A stretch of 64,000 nt of DNA, from NCBI GenBank assembly GCA_964411985.1, contig CAYPNF010000029.1, positions 1 to 64,000 on the forward strand, written 5' to 3'. Under the pieces are notes generated by a model. It did no database searches. It had not been told where the DNA came from and saw only the letters and a list, made by a program, of their open reading frames with translations. The stretch is from CAYPNF01 sp964411985. Its GTDB lineage: Bacteria > Verrucomicrobiota > Verrucomicrobiia > Limisphaerales > J093. How positions within the stretch are numbered: position 1 is the stretch's first letter; each line of letters begins with the position of its first letter. The position numbers and the translations under genes are program-made. Below, piece by piece: positions 27,633-36,833 of the stretch.

Positions 27633-30600
27633 TCACTGGACTTTTCTTTGCAGAACTGGAACCAAACGCACGGGCCCGAGCAATCCCGAGCTAGCCAGGG
27701 CATCGTCCGCCTGGAATCCAATGTCCACTGCAATATGCGGTTTGAATTGAAGAGCCTTTCCTGCCTCAAAGCCTTGCGGGTATTTTTTATCGCCGATCAG
27801 CCGGTTCTTCCAAACATTGGTGACTCTGACTTCCAGGGTGTTCTTTCCTCGCTTCAGCCGTCGGGTCACATCGAGTCGAAACGGCGGTTTCCAAAGCGTG
27901 CTCAACGACTGGCCGTTCAGAACCACCTCTGCCAGACTCTCCACACCGCCCAGGTCCAACAAAACCGACTGGTCCTTCGTGAGGAGACGGTCGTCCACCA
28001 TAAATTCGGAGCTGTACGTGCCGGTTCCGGAAAAATGCCGGATGGCGGGGTTGGTAGAATCGGTCCAGGACCCGAGTTGCTGGAGAACAACCTGCTCCGG
28101 CACGTCCATTCCTGGAGGAAAAGTCAGCTTCCAGGGTCCGGATAGGTCGACAGCCGCGGGAATAGCGGCAACGTCCACGGAACGCTTACCGCCATCGGAA
28201 AGCTCGATTTGATAGGAACCCGGTTTGGCAGCGATCGCTCTCCAACCACCCTTAGCGGCACGTACCAGTTCCAGCGGGGAAAGGACATTTGCGCTGACGG
28301 CTTGAGGTGGGGATTGCGCAAGCTTGGCCAACTGCGCTTCGTCCAGAATTCCGGCGTACTGTTGGACTTCTCCCAACTCACCGGCGAAGGGTCCTCCAGG
28401 CCCCCCTTGGCCTGGATTGCCTGGATGCACGCGATACCGGCTCTTCAATCCGCGGTGCAAGAGATGTCCGTTAACGAAGAGTTTGGGTTGAGCATCCTGA
28501 TAGACGATCGCCACATGGGTCCAGCCGTTGATCCCAACTGGGTGAGCTAACAATGGTGCGAAATAGTTGCCCGAGTGCTCGAACACACAGACACCATTTC
28601 GGCCCACAGAAAGGCCCACTCCCGCGTGGCCTCCCGAGGGATACAACGAGTCGCCGTGGGGCGGAAAGATGGCATCGTTGCGGCGGTATTGCATCGCCAC
28701 TCCCTGATCGGCTTCCTTGGGCAAATCGATCTCCACGGACGGTTTCACCCACACTGCGATCGTGAAGTCGTTCGTCGCAGCGACAAAGCTGGGCACCGTG
28801 GGTGTCATCCCTCCAGCAGATGAAGCATCCAGCACCTCTTCCGATCCTCGAGTCACACGCACGGCAGTGGGAGAGCGGTCAGCGGGTTTTCGGAAAACCA
28901 GCAGTGCCGACCCGCGTGCTTCCAGATCCAGAGCCACCCGGGTGCCCGTGGAACTTGCGGAATAGACTCCTGCGAACTTCCGCTCGCCGGTGGCGGGATC
29001 CCAAACTTCAGGCTGTCGGCCTTTCACACGGAACAGGGGTGCCAACCGCAACGGAGCCTCTTTCTGGTTGGAAAGGAAGTAAATGTCGAGATCCTGGTTC
29101 CCGCGATGAGTCCAAAGAACTTGGGACGCAGGCAGACCAGAAACGTCGGGCGAGACTCCGAGGGTCAACAAAACCTCGGCGATGCTTTTGCCCCAAAACA
29201 CCCGGCCTTTGCCTAACTTCCGCTCACCATCACTTCCTGGCGCAGCCCCCCAGATTTCCTGGGCCAACTTGCGCACCTGGCCATCGCAGCCAGGGAATCC
29301 TTCCATGCTCGGAGAACGTGAGGGAGGAGTCCCCAGGATGCAGCCACCCGCAGCTACCAAAGCCCGCAAACGACGCAAGACTTCAGGTCGCATCGTGTCC
29401 TGAGCTGGGAGGACCAGCAGGCGATAAGCCATTCCATCGGGAAGGACGAATCGTCCATCTTTGACCCCAAGCCTCCTTTCGATCACCTCCGCATTGATGT
29501 AGTCAAAATCGTGCCCCGGGGGTAGTTCAGGCTGACAGACTCCTGTCATCTTAGGAGCATCTTCGCCGATGAAATAAGCCACATCGGCGATATGCTTACC
29601 CTGTTGGAGCATGTAGTGAGTGCGGCGGATGTAATCCACCCAGGATTTCGAGCTTTCAAACCAGGTATTGTAACGGTTGAACTCCGTTCCGAACCAAGCG
29701 TTGATCCCGGGAAGCTGCTCATCGGGTTGGTGTATGTAGACATGAAAGACAAAATGGTTGATCCCCTCGGTCGCCGCCCAGTCGCACCGCTTCTTGAGGG
29801 ACCAGGGAGTGCTGACAAAGGGCGGACCTCCCGTAAACGCCTCAGCTGAAGTCACACGCCTCCCGTAGATGTGGGAAGCGGAAGTGGCCGCCCGCAACTC
29901 GATGCTCCCTAGATCCCCAGTAGCCCAGAACTCGCCGCTGACCTGGTCGGCTTGGCCGCCGTACTGCAGAAATTCCGCAGGAAAGCCCCAGTGCCCGTAG
30001 TTCTCGAGCCACAGTTTTAAGCCGTGTCGATGACTCAAGTCCCGCAGGCCGCCTACGTATTCGTAGGCCACCCGGTCGGCAACCAACCGGCGCAGGTCCC
30101 ATAGGAAACGCTCTGATTCCGTGGCGCTACCGACCAACCGCCCAGTCAAAACCGGTAACCAGCGATCCGGATCATAGCCGTAACGCCGCTGGAATGTCCC
30201 TCGAAAACTGTCCGTCCAATTCTGCGAACCCATCTCGTAACTGTCAGCCACGACGTGCTTGAACGCCTTGCGGTCGGAAACAGGCATCCGTGCCAGCAGT
30301 TTCCCAAGATACGCATTGAAGTGCGCCTTGGCGGCTACCGCATTCATCTTGTCCACCTCCATCCCCTGCCCTTCCGGGGAAGCTGGCGCATTCGTCGTTC
30401 CCGTGGGAGTCATCGCCACTCGTAGGATCACCCAGTCACCAGCAGGAACCTGCCACTGGAGCGTGCCGTCAGCAGACATGCGGCGGCTCAGATTGATCAC
30501 GGTCGAGGGAGCAACAGCGAAGCCGGCTTGCTCGGGCTCAGGCTGCGCGGGCCAGAGGTACGTGTCCCACATAGGTTGAGGAGTGGGATGCATTTTGCCC

Positions 30601-31586
30601 AACTGTTTTTCCACGTAGCGTTCGAGGCGGGCGGAACTGGAAATCTCGATTTCCTTGAAACCAACCGCCCCACGCGCTTCGGAAAAGATCAGCTTGAAGC
30701 GGCGGGCCTTCTGCACCGGAAACGACACTGCCACCGGGCCGTAAGGCATCGGTCCCACGTTGACCCCGATGTTGGAGCGATCGACTGTAAAGCTGCGTAT
30801 CTTCTTAAAAGTCCCGGTCGAATCTTCATACTGCAACTCGCATTCCACCGCAAAGGCGGTCTCCCTAGGTTGAAGCGTCAGGCTGCGGGCCTCGAAGTCC
30901 TTAACACACTCGACGACAACTTCCCAGGTCTTCCGACCCTGAGCAGCCTCGGCTGGAAACTCGAAAACGGTTTCCAGTCGCCCATCGAAGAGCCGATCAA
31001 CGCTCGAACCCTCGGGCTTGGAGATAATCCGCGAAACCGACTGGCCTAGACGAAGGTTCTCTCCAGCGGGAGCGGGGAAAGCCAGCAACGACACGTCCTG
31101 GAATGGGGCTGCAGGCGCAGGCAAGGTCTCCTGGTAACTAACCGGCCCTTGGACCCGAACCTCCCGGGTAACCATGTACCGCATCGCTTGCTCTGGGCGA
31201 ATCCACGGCCCTCCCGATTGACTCCATCCCGGACAATTGAAAAAACCGATGTCCACACCCAGGCGCCCCCCTTCCCGAATCGCGTGCTCCACCATGCCCC
31301 ACCACTCCTCGGTCAACACCTTCACGTTACCCCGGGCCTTTTCATTCACGTCCACGTTTCCGACGAACGCCTCGCCGATGCCGACTCGGGCCATGGATTC
31401 CAGGTCCCGAGTGATTCCCTCCTTGGAAATGTTGTCACTGATCCAATACCAGTACACCCAGGGTTTGGTATGCGCAGGCGGCGAGCTAAACTCCTCTTCC
31501 AGGCTGGCGGCCAGCAAGCCGGTGGAGAAGGCGAGCGACGTCAAGATGGCTGGGAGCCATTTGTGGAGAACGGTGTTTGTTTTCAT
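27633..31586 (-). CDS. GH106-like alpha-L-rhamnosidase with internal LamG-like domain
   Basis: This 1317-residue exported enzyme has signal LPAILTSLAFSTGLLAA. The N-terminal region carries the GH106-type signature: HTKPWVYWYWISDNISKEGI, TRDLESMARVGIGEAFVGNV and VDIGFFNCPGWSQSGGPWI. The body continues with DSYEMGSQNWTDSFRGTFQRRYG, LWLENYGHWGFPAEFLQYGG and TSAEAFTGG, where catalytic acids are expected. A LamG/concanavalin-like segment (about residues 950-1090; FTIAVWVKPSVEID, GWTHVAIVYQDAQPKLFVNG) comes before the C-terminal jelly roll (VLLDLGGVESLAEVVLNGQ). The predicted reaction is release of terminal alpha-L-rhamnose from pectic or other rhamnosides, outside the cytoplasm. It follows the GH78-like gene by 30 bases. 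Confidence 0.88.
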   Translation of the reverse strand: MKTNTVLHKWLPAILTSLAFSTGLLAASLEEEFSSPPAHTKPWVYWYWISDNISKEGITRDLESMARVGIGEAFVGNVDVNEKARGNVKVLTEEWWGMVEHAIREGGRLGVDIGFFNCPGWSQSGGPWIRPEQAMRYMVTREVRVQGPVSYQETLPAPAAPFQDVSLLAFPAPAGENLRLGQSVSRIISKPEGSSVDRLFDGRLETVFEFPAEAAQGRKTWEVVVECVKDFEARSLTLQPRETAFAVECELQYEDSTGTFKKIRSFTVDRSNIGVNVGPMPYGPVAVSFPVQKARRFKLIFSEARGAVGFKEIEISSSARLERYVEKQLGKMHPTPQPMWDTYLWPAQPEPEQAGFAVAPSTVINLSRRMSADGTLQWQVPAGDWVILRVAMTPTGTTNAPASPEGQGMEVDKMNAVAAKAHFNAYLGKLLARMPVSDRKAFKHVVADSYEMGSQNWTDSFRGTFQRRYGYDPDRWLPVLTGRLVGSATESERFLWDLRRLVADRVAYEYVGGLRDLSHRHGLKLWLENYGHWGFPAEFLQYGGQADQVSGEFWATGDLGSIELRAATSASHIYGRRVTSAEAFTGGPPFVSTPWSLKKRCDWAATEGINHFVFHVYIHQPDEQLPGINAWFGTEFNRYNTWFESSKSWVDYIRRTHYMLQQGKHIADVAYFIGEDAPKMTGVCQPELPPGHDFDYINAEVIERRLGVKDGRFVLPDGMAYRLLVLPAQDTMRPEVLRRLRALVAAGGCILGTPPSRSPSMEGFPGCDGQVRKLAQEIWGAAPGSDGERKLGKGRVFWGKSIAEVLLTLGVSPDVSGLPASQVLWTHRGNQDLDIYFLSNQKEAPLRLAPLFRVKGRQPEVWDPATGERKFAGVYSASSTGTRVALDLEARGSALLVFRKPADRSPTAVRVTRGSEEVLDASSAGGMTPTVPSFVAATNDFTIAVWVKPSVEIDLPKEADQGVAMQYRRNDAIFPPHGDSLYPSGGHAGVGLSVGRNGVCVFEHSGNYFAPLLAHPVGINGWTHVAIVYQDAQPKLFVNGHLLHRGLKSRYRVHPGNPGQGGPGGPFAGELGEVQQYAGILDEAQLAKLAQSPPQAVSANVLSPLELVRAAKGGWRAIAAKPGSYQIELSDGGKRSVDVAAIPAAVDLSGPWKLTFPPGMDVPEQVVLQQLGSWTDSTNPAIRHFSGTGTYSSEFMVDDRLLTKDQSVLLDLGGVESLAEVVLNGQSLSTLWKPPFRLDVTRRLKRGKNTLEVRVTNVWKNRLIGDKKYPQGFEAGKALQFKPHIAVDIGFQADDALASSGLLGPVRLVPVLQRKVQ

Positions 31587-31616
31587 GAATAAAAACTCCG
31601 CTGGGCAAGGAAAGAC

Positions 31617-34397
31617 TCACTCTACTGAGAGGGCATAGGTTCCCGACTGCAGTTCTAATTTCACTCCGACACTGTCACGCCCGATTAGGCGAACGCCCTT
31701 TTGCCTCGCGACGGTTCGTCCACCTTCCTTGACGGTGGAACCTTCCCGGGCCGGCAAACGCACTTGGGCAGTGGTGTTCGGCGGGATAACGATCTGACAA
31801 TCCAAACCACGATCCCCTCTTCGATGCCAAGAAACACAAACGTCCCCACCCGGGCCGCGGTGGCTGGCTTTTACCCATTGAAGGTCTCCCACCACCTGGG
31901 GTTCAATCAGTACCCGCCGGAAACCCGGAGCCGCCGGATCAGGCCGTATACCCCCCAGATCCCCAAGGAACCATTCCTGGATATGCCCCAGCATGCAGTG
32001 GTTCATGGAGGCCCCGGTGTCGGCATCCCACGCCTCAGGCATCGAGGTCCACCCGTTGTTCACGATGAAGCCGTAGCCTCCCATGTTGGTGCGCGTGGTC
32101 AAACGGTATAGGAATTCCGATTGGCCGCCCTCGGCCAGCGCCTTGAGGAAATACCAATGGCCAATATCCCCCACCGTCTGTTGATCGTTCCGATCCTTCA
32201 CATCCTGAAGGATTCGCTCGAGAACGGCCTTCTCGCGACCGGGAGGCACCATGCCCAGCGCCGAAGCCATGCTGCCACCTGTCTGGGGACTCCCAGAGTT
32301 CTTGTACTCAGCCACGCCGTCGAAAAAGCGTTCGTTGAACGCAGTGCGAATCCTCTGCGCAAGCGCCTGGTACTTGGACGCCTCCGCGCCTTCACCCAGG
32401 AGGGCGGCCGTATCCGCTACAATCCGTGAGCAACGATAAAACGTAGCCATGGCGCTCAACTCCACCGGGGTGAATTGGGAGGGGCCTACCGTCTTGCCAC
32501 CATAATCATACCAATCCCCTAAGCCAGGCCGCGGCACAAGATTCGCGGAAGTTTGCTCAATGAAATCGACAAAACCTTTCATCGTCGTATAGCTGTCTCG
32601 GAGAACCCGCCGGTCGCCATACCATTCATAGACCTGCCAGGGCACCACCACCGCCGCCGCACCCCACTCCGGCGTGTAGGCGAATCCTCCCGAAAACGCG
32701 GGATAGGAGGGAGCCACGGTCGGCACCAACCCATCGGCTTGCTGGGAGTCCCCACAGTCTCGACTGACCTTGCTGTAAAACCGGGAAATGTCATACCGAC
32801 CGGCAATGGATGGCCCCATCAAATAGGAAACTTCCAGCCAACCCAGTTTCTCGCGATGAGGACAATCGGTCAGCACGTGTGCCATATTCGCCTGTACGGC
32901 TCGGTCAATGATCCGGTCGATAGCGTTCAACAGCGGATTGGAACATTCAAAACTGCCCGTCTTTTCGGCGACATTTCTTACATGCAGAGAAACCAATTCC
33001 TCGATCACGGGGAGCCCCCCAGAGTTGGCGTTCCCAGCAGGCACCGCGCCTTCAACCTGCAGATACTGGAAACCCGAGTAACTGAACTGGGGTATCCACT
33101 CCTCCACTTCCCCTCCGCGCAGGGTGTACTGGAAGTAGTTCGGGGTACCCACGCCTGCCTGGTTGACCAAGCCCCGGCCATTATTCACCCGAGGGGTCAT
33201 GCCGTGACGCTGTTCGGCCGGAGTGAGTCTCACCACCGCCCCGGCACGGCCTCGAACGCGCAACTTCGGGATGGCTGACGCGTTTTGGCCAAAATCGTAG
33301 ACGAACTTTCCGGGGGCGGGTTCGTCCATGCGCACCGGCCGGAAACTCTCCATGACTTTCATTGGCGGTGACATTGTGGCTCTGAGAATACCCCCCGGGC
33401 TCTGGGACTCAGTTGCGGGCTTCCAGGCCTGGTCGTTGAACCCAGCCTTGGACCACCCCACCGGCATCAGCCGCGCATCGTAATCTTCGCCCCCCAGAAT
33501 CGCACTATGGGTAATCGGGCCTGGGGACACTCGCCAACTGGTATCGCTCACCAACGTTTGTTCCGTTCCGTCGGTAAACCAGATATGGGCTTGGAGAAGA
33601 AGACGGAGAGGTCGGTTGGACTGAACTCCATGCACTCGACGATCTCCGTCGGTGTTGAAGAAGCCTTTGCCAAGCATCACGCCCAGGGCGTGGTCGCCCA
33701 CACCTAGCTTCTCGGTCAGGTCGAAGGTGACGCAATAGTCCGTTTTCTCATACACCGACCAGGCGGGATCAAGGAAATGATCTGAGACCTTGGCCCCATC
33801 CAAAAAGAGGTCAAACTGGCCAAGCCCACACACATGCACCAGCGCCCTTTGGATCGGCCGCTCCACCCGCAACTCGCGTCGGAAGAGCGGCAGCGGGTAC
33901 ACGTTGGTTTCCGGTGATTGAACCCACTTTGCCTTCCACTCGCCCGGGCCGAGCAGCCCCATGGTCCAACTGCCGGCCCGACTCCAGCGGCTGCCTTTGC
34001 CCACTTGATCCCAAACCATCACTTTCCAGAAGCACTGCTGGTTGGATCGGAGGGCTGGACCTCCGTATTCAACCCCGCTCTGTTCCGAGGACGCCACCTT
34101 CCCCGAATCCCACTGGTCTCCCCGGTTCTGCCTGAGCCGATCCAAGCTGGAGGCGACCAGAATTCGATAAGCTGTCTGCCGTTGTGTCCGCTCGCTACCG
34201 GATAGCCCCCAGCTCAAATGAGGTGTCGCCACATCCACGCCCAGCGGATCCCCCTGAGATTCGCAACGAAGGTTCCCCACCTCCAAGCCAGCTGCTCCCG
34301 CTTGCAAAGGGAATGCGAACAGGCAATACGCAACGAGCAGCAAACGGTAAAGACCGAACGAGGGCGGATTCAGGGGGCCGCAAAACAGAGACTTCAT
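31617..34397 (-). CDS. GH78-like alpha-L-rhamnosidase
   Basis: This 926-residue exported protein has a signal near residues 18-36 (LLLVAYCLFAFPLQAGA). The Bac_rhamnosid_N-type beta domains show LEVGNLRCESQGDPLGVD, PHLSWGLSGSERTQRQTAYRI and VMLGKGFFNTDGDRR. The (alpha/alpha)6 catalytic region carries LTDCPHREKLGWLEVSYLMG, whose carboxylates are the likely general acid region, and GDIGHWYFLKAL. The C-terminal beta domain ends in SGTYALSV. GH78 inverting enzymes cleave terminal alpha-L-rhamnosyl bonds. It sits 21 bases downstream of the isomerase gene and 30 upstream of the GH106-like gene, so both rhamnosidases are probably co-expressed. Confidence 0.92.
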   Translation of the reverse strand: MKSLFCGPLNPPSFGLYRLLLVAYCLFAFPLQAGAAGLEVGNLRCESQGDPLGVDVATPHLSWGLSGSERTQRQTAYRILVASSLDRLRQNRGDQWDSGKVASSEQSGVEYGGPALRSNQQCFWKVMVWDQVGKGSRWSRAGSWTMGLLGPGEWKAKWVQSPETNVYPLPLFRRELRVERPIQRALVHVCGLGQFDLFLDGAKVSDHFLDPAWSVYEKTDYCVTFDLTEKLGVGDHALGVMLGKGFFNTDGDRRVHGVQSNRPLRLLLQAHIWFTDGTEQTLVSDTSWRVSPGPITHSAILGGEDYDARLMPVGWSKAGFNDQAWKPATESQSPGGILRATMSPPMKVMESFRPVRMDEPAPGKFVYDFGQNASAIPKLRVRGRAGAVVRLTPAEQRHGMTPRVNNGRGLVNQAGVGTPNYFQYTLRGGEVEEWIPQFSYSGFQYLQVEGAVPAGNANSGGLPVIEELVSLHVRNVAEKTGSFECSNPLLNAIDRIIDRAVQANMAHVLTDCPHREKLGWLEVSYLMGPSIAGRYDISRFYSKVSRDCGDSQQADGLVPTVAPSYPAFSGGFAYTPEWGAAAVVVPWQVYEWYGDRRVLRDSYTTMKGFVDFIEQTSANLVPRPGLGDWYDYGGKTVGPSQFTPVELSAMATFYRCSRIVADTAALLGEGAEASKYQALAQRIRTAFNERFFDGVAEYKNSGSPQTGGSMASALGMVPPGREKAVLERILQDVKDRNDQQTVGDIGHWYFLKALAEGGQSEFLYRLTTRTNMGGYGFIVNNGWTSMPEAWDADTGASMNHCMLGHIQEWFLGDLGGIRPDPAAPGFRRVLIEPQVVGDLQWVKASHRGPGGDVCVSWHRRGDRGLDCQIVIPPNTTAQVRLPAREGSTVKEGGRTVARQKGVRLIGRDSVGVKLELQSGTYALSVE

Positions 34398-34418
34398 GGG
34401 TGAGAGAATACAGGAGCG

Positions 34419-35843
34419 TTAACAAACTTTGACGGTTTCCATTCCGAGCAGTTTTCCAAGCTTCTCCAGGCGGGCCGTTACGTGTCCAACTCCCACCGCA
34501 CAGTGGTGTGCCGGACCGTGCACATTCCATTCGTTCACGAATCTGCGAGCGCCGATGCTGAATCGATATCGGCTGTTGGTGTTGCCAATCTCCAGGATGG
34601 GCCCGGGAACTGACTCGCCCTCGGCCATAAGCAACTTCAGCCGGCCATCGACGGTTTGCACCACGGACAACAAAGTCACCGGGCCATGCTTGACCGACAT
34701 TTCCACCGACAATCCCCGGCCCACTTTGCCATGATAGACCTTGAGAGGACGCACTTTGGTTTTGCCCTGGGCAATGGCGATGTGGCCGGGTCCATCATGT
34801 CCCATCAAGACCACATCGTCCTTGAAGTCCATGGCATAATACTCGGTGAAGGATCCTCCAACTCCAAAACTGTCCAGAATCTTCATCGCCTGCACGTTCT
34901 TCACTTCGTATTCACCAGCGACCGGGATCCCCCGGGCCGTGAGCAGCGAGTTCCCGAGAATGATGGAGCTGATCGCATCCTCGTTGTCGATATTCCCGGT
35001 TCCCATGTAGTAATAGGCCAGAGAACCAAGATCGTGCTCTTTTACCAAGCGATCCAATGCCACGGAGGTGCGCGCTGCACGCTCGAGTTCCGTCGCAGGG
35101 CAGTCGGGTTGAACGTCGAACATGCGTTTGAAGTCCCCCACCCTAGCCTTGCTCTGGCGAGCGGTCACCTCCTTGCGGAGAGCGGCAAGCTCGTCCACTT
35201 CCACGATTTCCATGTGCCCACCAAAAGCAGCACAGTGTTGAGTCAGGTCGGAGGCAATATCGAGCATACCACAGTAGTAATGCCCCATCAAACCCAGCCG
35301 GTTGTGCTCCATGATCCCGGCGACCCGCGCCGCCTCCATCCAGTCATCCACCTCGGTCCAACAGACCGGATCATCGTGCAACATGCCGGTGATCTGGTGA
35401 AAATCGATCTTGGCGCGATTGAAGACATTGGCGATCTCAGGCACGGGGCAGGCAGAGCAATGGGCGAGCCATTCCCCTGTCATCCGGGTACGATCCCCCA
35501 TGGCGTTGAAGGATCGGTAATCGATGGCTGCCTCCGGCGCCAGATTGAGAATGATCACCGGCACCTTGGCGCGGCGCACCACCGGGAGCACGGTGGAGGA
35601 CAGGGCGTAGGTCGTAACGTACAGGAAAATGAGATCCACATCCTCCTGCCGAAAACGATGGCCGGCCTCCATGGCTTTTTGGGGCGAATCCACCAGCCCG
35701 AGGTTCACAATCTCGACGCCAGGGCGGGCGAGCCGCTCATATACAACCTGCAGGTAACCCTCAAGGCGCTTCTTCAGACCCGGGAACTGCGGCCAGTAGG
35801 CGTCCAATCCGATGCCAAAAAGACCAATTCGCGTGGATTTCAT
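34419..35843 (-). CDS. L-arabinose/L-fucose-type isomerase family protein
   Basis: The start is taken at the ATG at 35843 (MKSTRIGLFGIG, 474 residues); another ATG three codons upstream at 35852 is also possible. There is no signal peptide, so the enzyme is cytoplasmic. The fold pattern is that of L-arabinose/L-fucose isomerases: an N-terminal Rossmann-like part (DLIFLYVTTYALSSTVLPVV, VPVIILNLAP), a central domain (GLMGHYYCGMLD, PVAGEYEVKNVQAMKIL) and a C-terminal metal-site region (MGHDGPGHIAIAQG, EWNVHGPAHHCAVGVGH). It is the first gene of the rhamnosidase operon and faces an AraC regulator. It could therefore isomerise L-rhamnose or a related deoxysugar. The substrate is inferred. Confidence 0.85.
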   Translation of the reverse strand: MKSTRIGLFGIGLDAYWPQFPGLKKRLEGYLQVVYERLARPGVEIVNLGLVDSPQKAMEAGHRFRQEDVDLIFLYVTTYALSSTVLPVVRRAKVPVIILNLAPEAAIDYRSFNAMGDRTRMTGEWLAHCSACPVPEIANVFNRAKIDFHQITGMLHDDPVCWTEVDDWMEAARVAGIMEHNRLGLMGHYYCGMLDIASDLTQHCAAFGGHMEIVEVDELAALRKEVTARQSKARVGDFKRMFDVQPDCPATELERAARTSVALDRLVKEHDLGSLAYYYMGTGNIDNEDAISSIILGNSLLTARGIPVAGEYEVKNVQAMKILDSFGVGGSFTEYYAMDFKDDVVLMGHDGPGHIAIAQGKTKVRPLKVYHGKVGRGLSVEMSVKHGPVTLLSVVQTVDGRLKLLMAEGESVPGPILEIGNTNSRYRFSIGARRFVNEWNVHGPAHHCAVGVGHVTARLEKLGKLLGMETVKVC

Positions 35844-35925
35844 AGCGCCCATGCTATCGCTTTTGTGGACGCTCAGGGATAGACAGACTGATGATAAACA
35901 TATATGTTCTGCCAGAGCATCGGCC
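35844..35925. promoter_or_regulatory. Divergent promoter region with palindromic operator candidate
   Basis: This 82-base space separates the isomerase operon from the araC-type regulator, so both promoters must lie in or near it. AACATATATGTT at 35897-35908 is a perfect 12-base palindrome. It lies 17 bases before the regulator's ATG and is a good candidate binding site for autoregulation. Confidence 0.45.
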
Positions 35926-36831
35926 ATGCAAGACTACTTCGTTTACCTCCCCGACCGCCCCATGGAAGAGGTCTGGCCATGCCGAGTCACGGCAACCGGC
36001 TTTGCCCACGTTCCTCCTCAGGCTCCCTACCCGCCCTTGCGCCACCCGGAAGATCACCATTTCAGCTGGTCGGCGGGAAGAATCCTCCACGCCTATCAGC
36101 TGGTTTTCATCACCCACGGCAGCGGCGTGTATGAGTCCAAGGGACTGTCGCGAATCCAGCAAATCGAACCCGGAACTCTGTTCCTTCTTTTCCCGGGCAT
36201 CTGGCATCGTTACGCACCCTCGCCTGAAACTGGATGGGTGGAGCACTGGATCGAGTGTCGAGGTCAGGCGTGGGAGGAAGCCCATTTCGCGGGAATTATC
36301 CGCCCGGAGGAGCCCGTCGTCCGAATCGGTTCTTCTTCCGACATTCAGTGCGCCTTCGACTTGTGTCATGACTGGGCGCGGCGTCCACCCCCAGTCAACC
36401 AGCCTGCACTAGCCTCCCTCAGCCTGTACCTGCTCGCGATCCTGAGTGGACTCGGCAACCCCACGCAGGCACCGAATCGTCATATTGACCAAATAGTGCA
36501 ACAGGCGCAGGCCCTTATCGCCCGGAGATACCAGGAACCACTCGAGATGGTTTCGGTCGCGCGAGAATTGGGAGTGGGCTACAGCCGGTTTCGGGAGGCT
36601 TTCCGTAGCAGAACCGGTCTGAGTCCAAAACAATACCACCTCGAAGTCAGGCTTCAGAAGGCGCAGGACCTCCTCGCCAACACCGGCAAAACGATCAAGG
36701 AGGTGGCGGAGATCCTCGGTTTTGACTCCGCCTTTCACCTGTCGAGCCAGTTCAAGACCCGAACTGGGCTCTCACCGAAGCGATGGCGGACCAGGCTCCA
36801 ATCGTCCTCAGGCGTACCGGAGGCTTCTTAG
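35926..36831 (+). CDS. AraC-family transcriptional regulator
   Basis: I start at the ATG at 35926 (MQDYFVYLPDRP, 301 residues). The N-terminal cupin-type sensor shows HHFSWSAGRILHAYQLVFITHGSGVYE, the AraC arm and beta-barrel pattern (given here as consecutive short parts), and GTLFLLFPGIWHRYAP. The C-terminal double helix-turn-helix spans about 195-295: LEMVSVARELGVGYSRFREAF and IKEVAEILGFDSAFHLSSQF with the usual GLSPKQYH and GLSPKRWR ends. It is divergent from the rhamnosidase operon and most likely activates it in response to L-rhamnose or a breakdown product. It ends two bases before the convergent lyase-like gene. Confidence 0.93.
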   Translation: MQDYFVYLPDRPMEEVWPCRVTATGFAHVPPQAPYPPLRHPEDHHFSWSAGRILHAYQLVFITHGSGVYESKGLSRIQQIEPGTLFLLFPGIWHRYAPSPETGWVEHWIECRGQAWEEAHFAGIIRPEEPVVRIGSSSDIQCAFDLCHDWARRPPPVNQPALASLSLYLLAILSGLGNPTQAPNRHIDQIVQQAQALIARRYQEPLEMVSVARELGVGYSRFREAFRSRTGLSPKQYHLEVRLQKAQDLLANTGKTIKEVAEILGFDSAFHLSSQFKTRTGLSPKRWRTRLQSSSGVPEAS

Positions 36832-36833
36832 GC

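Noticed and set aside
34656..35882. 408-codon plus-strand open frame
   Set aside because: It is the antisense of the isomerase gene, with histidine-rich, non-protein-like content.
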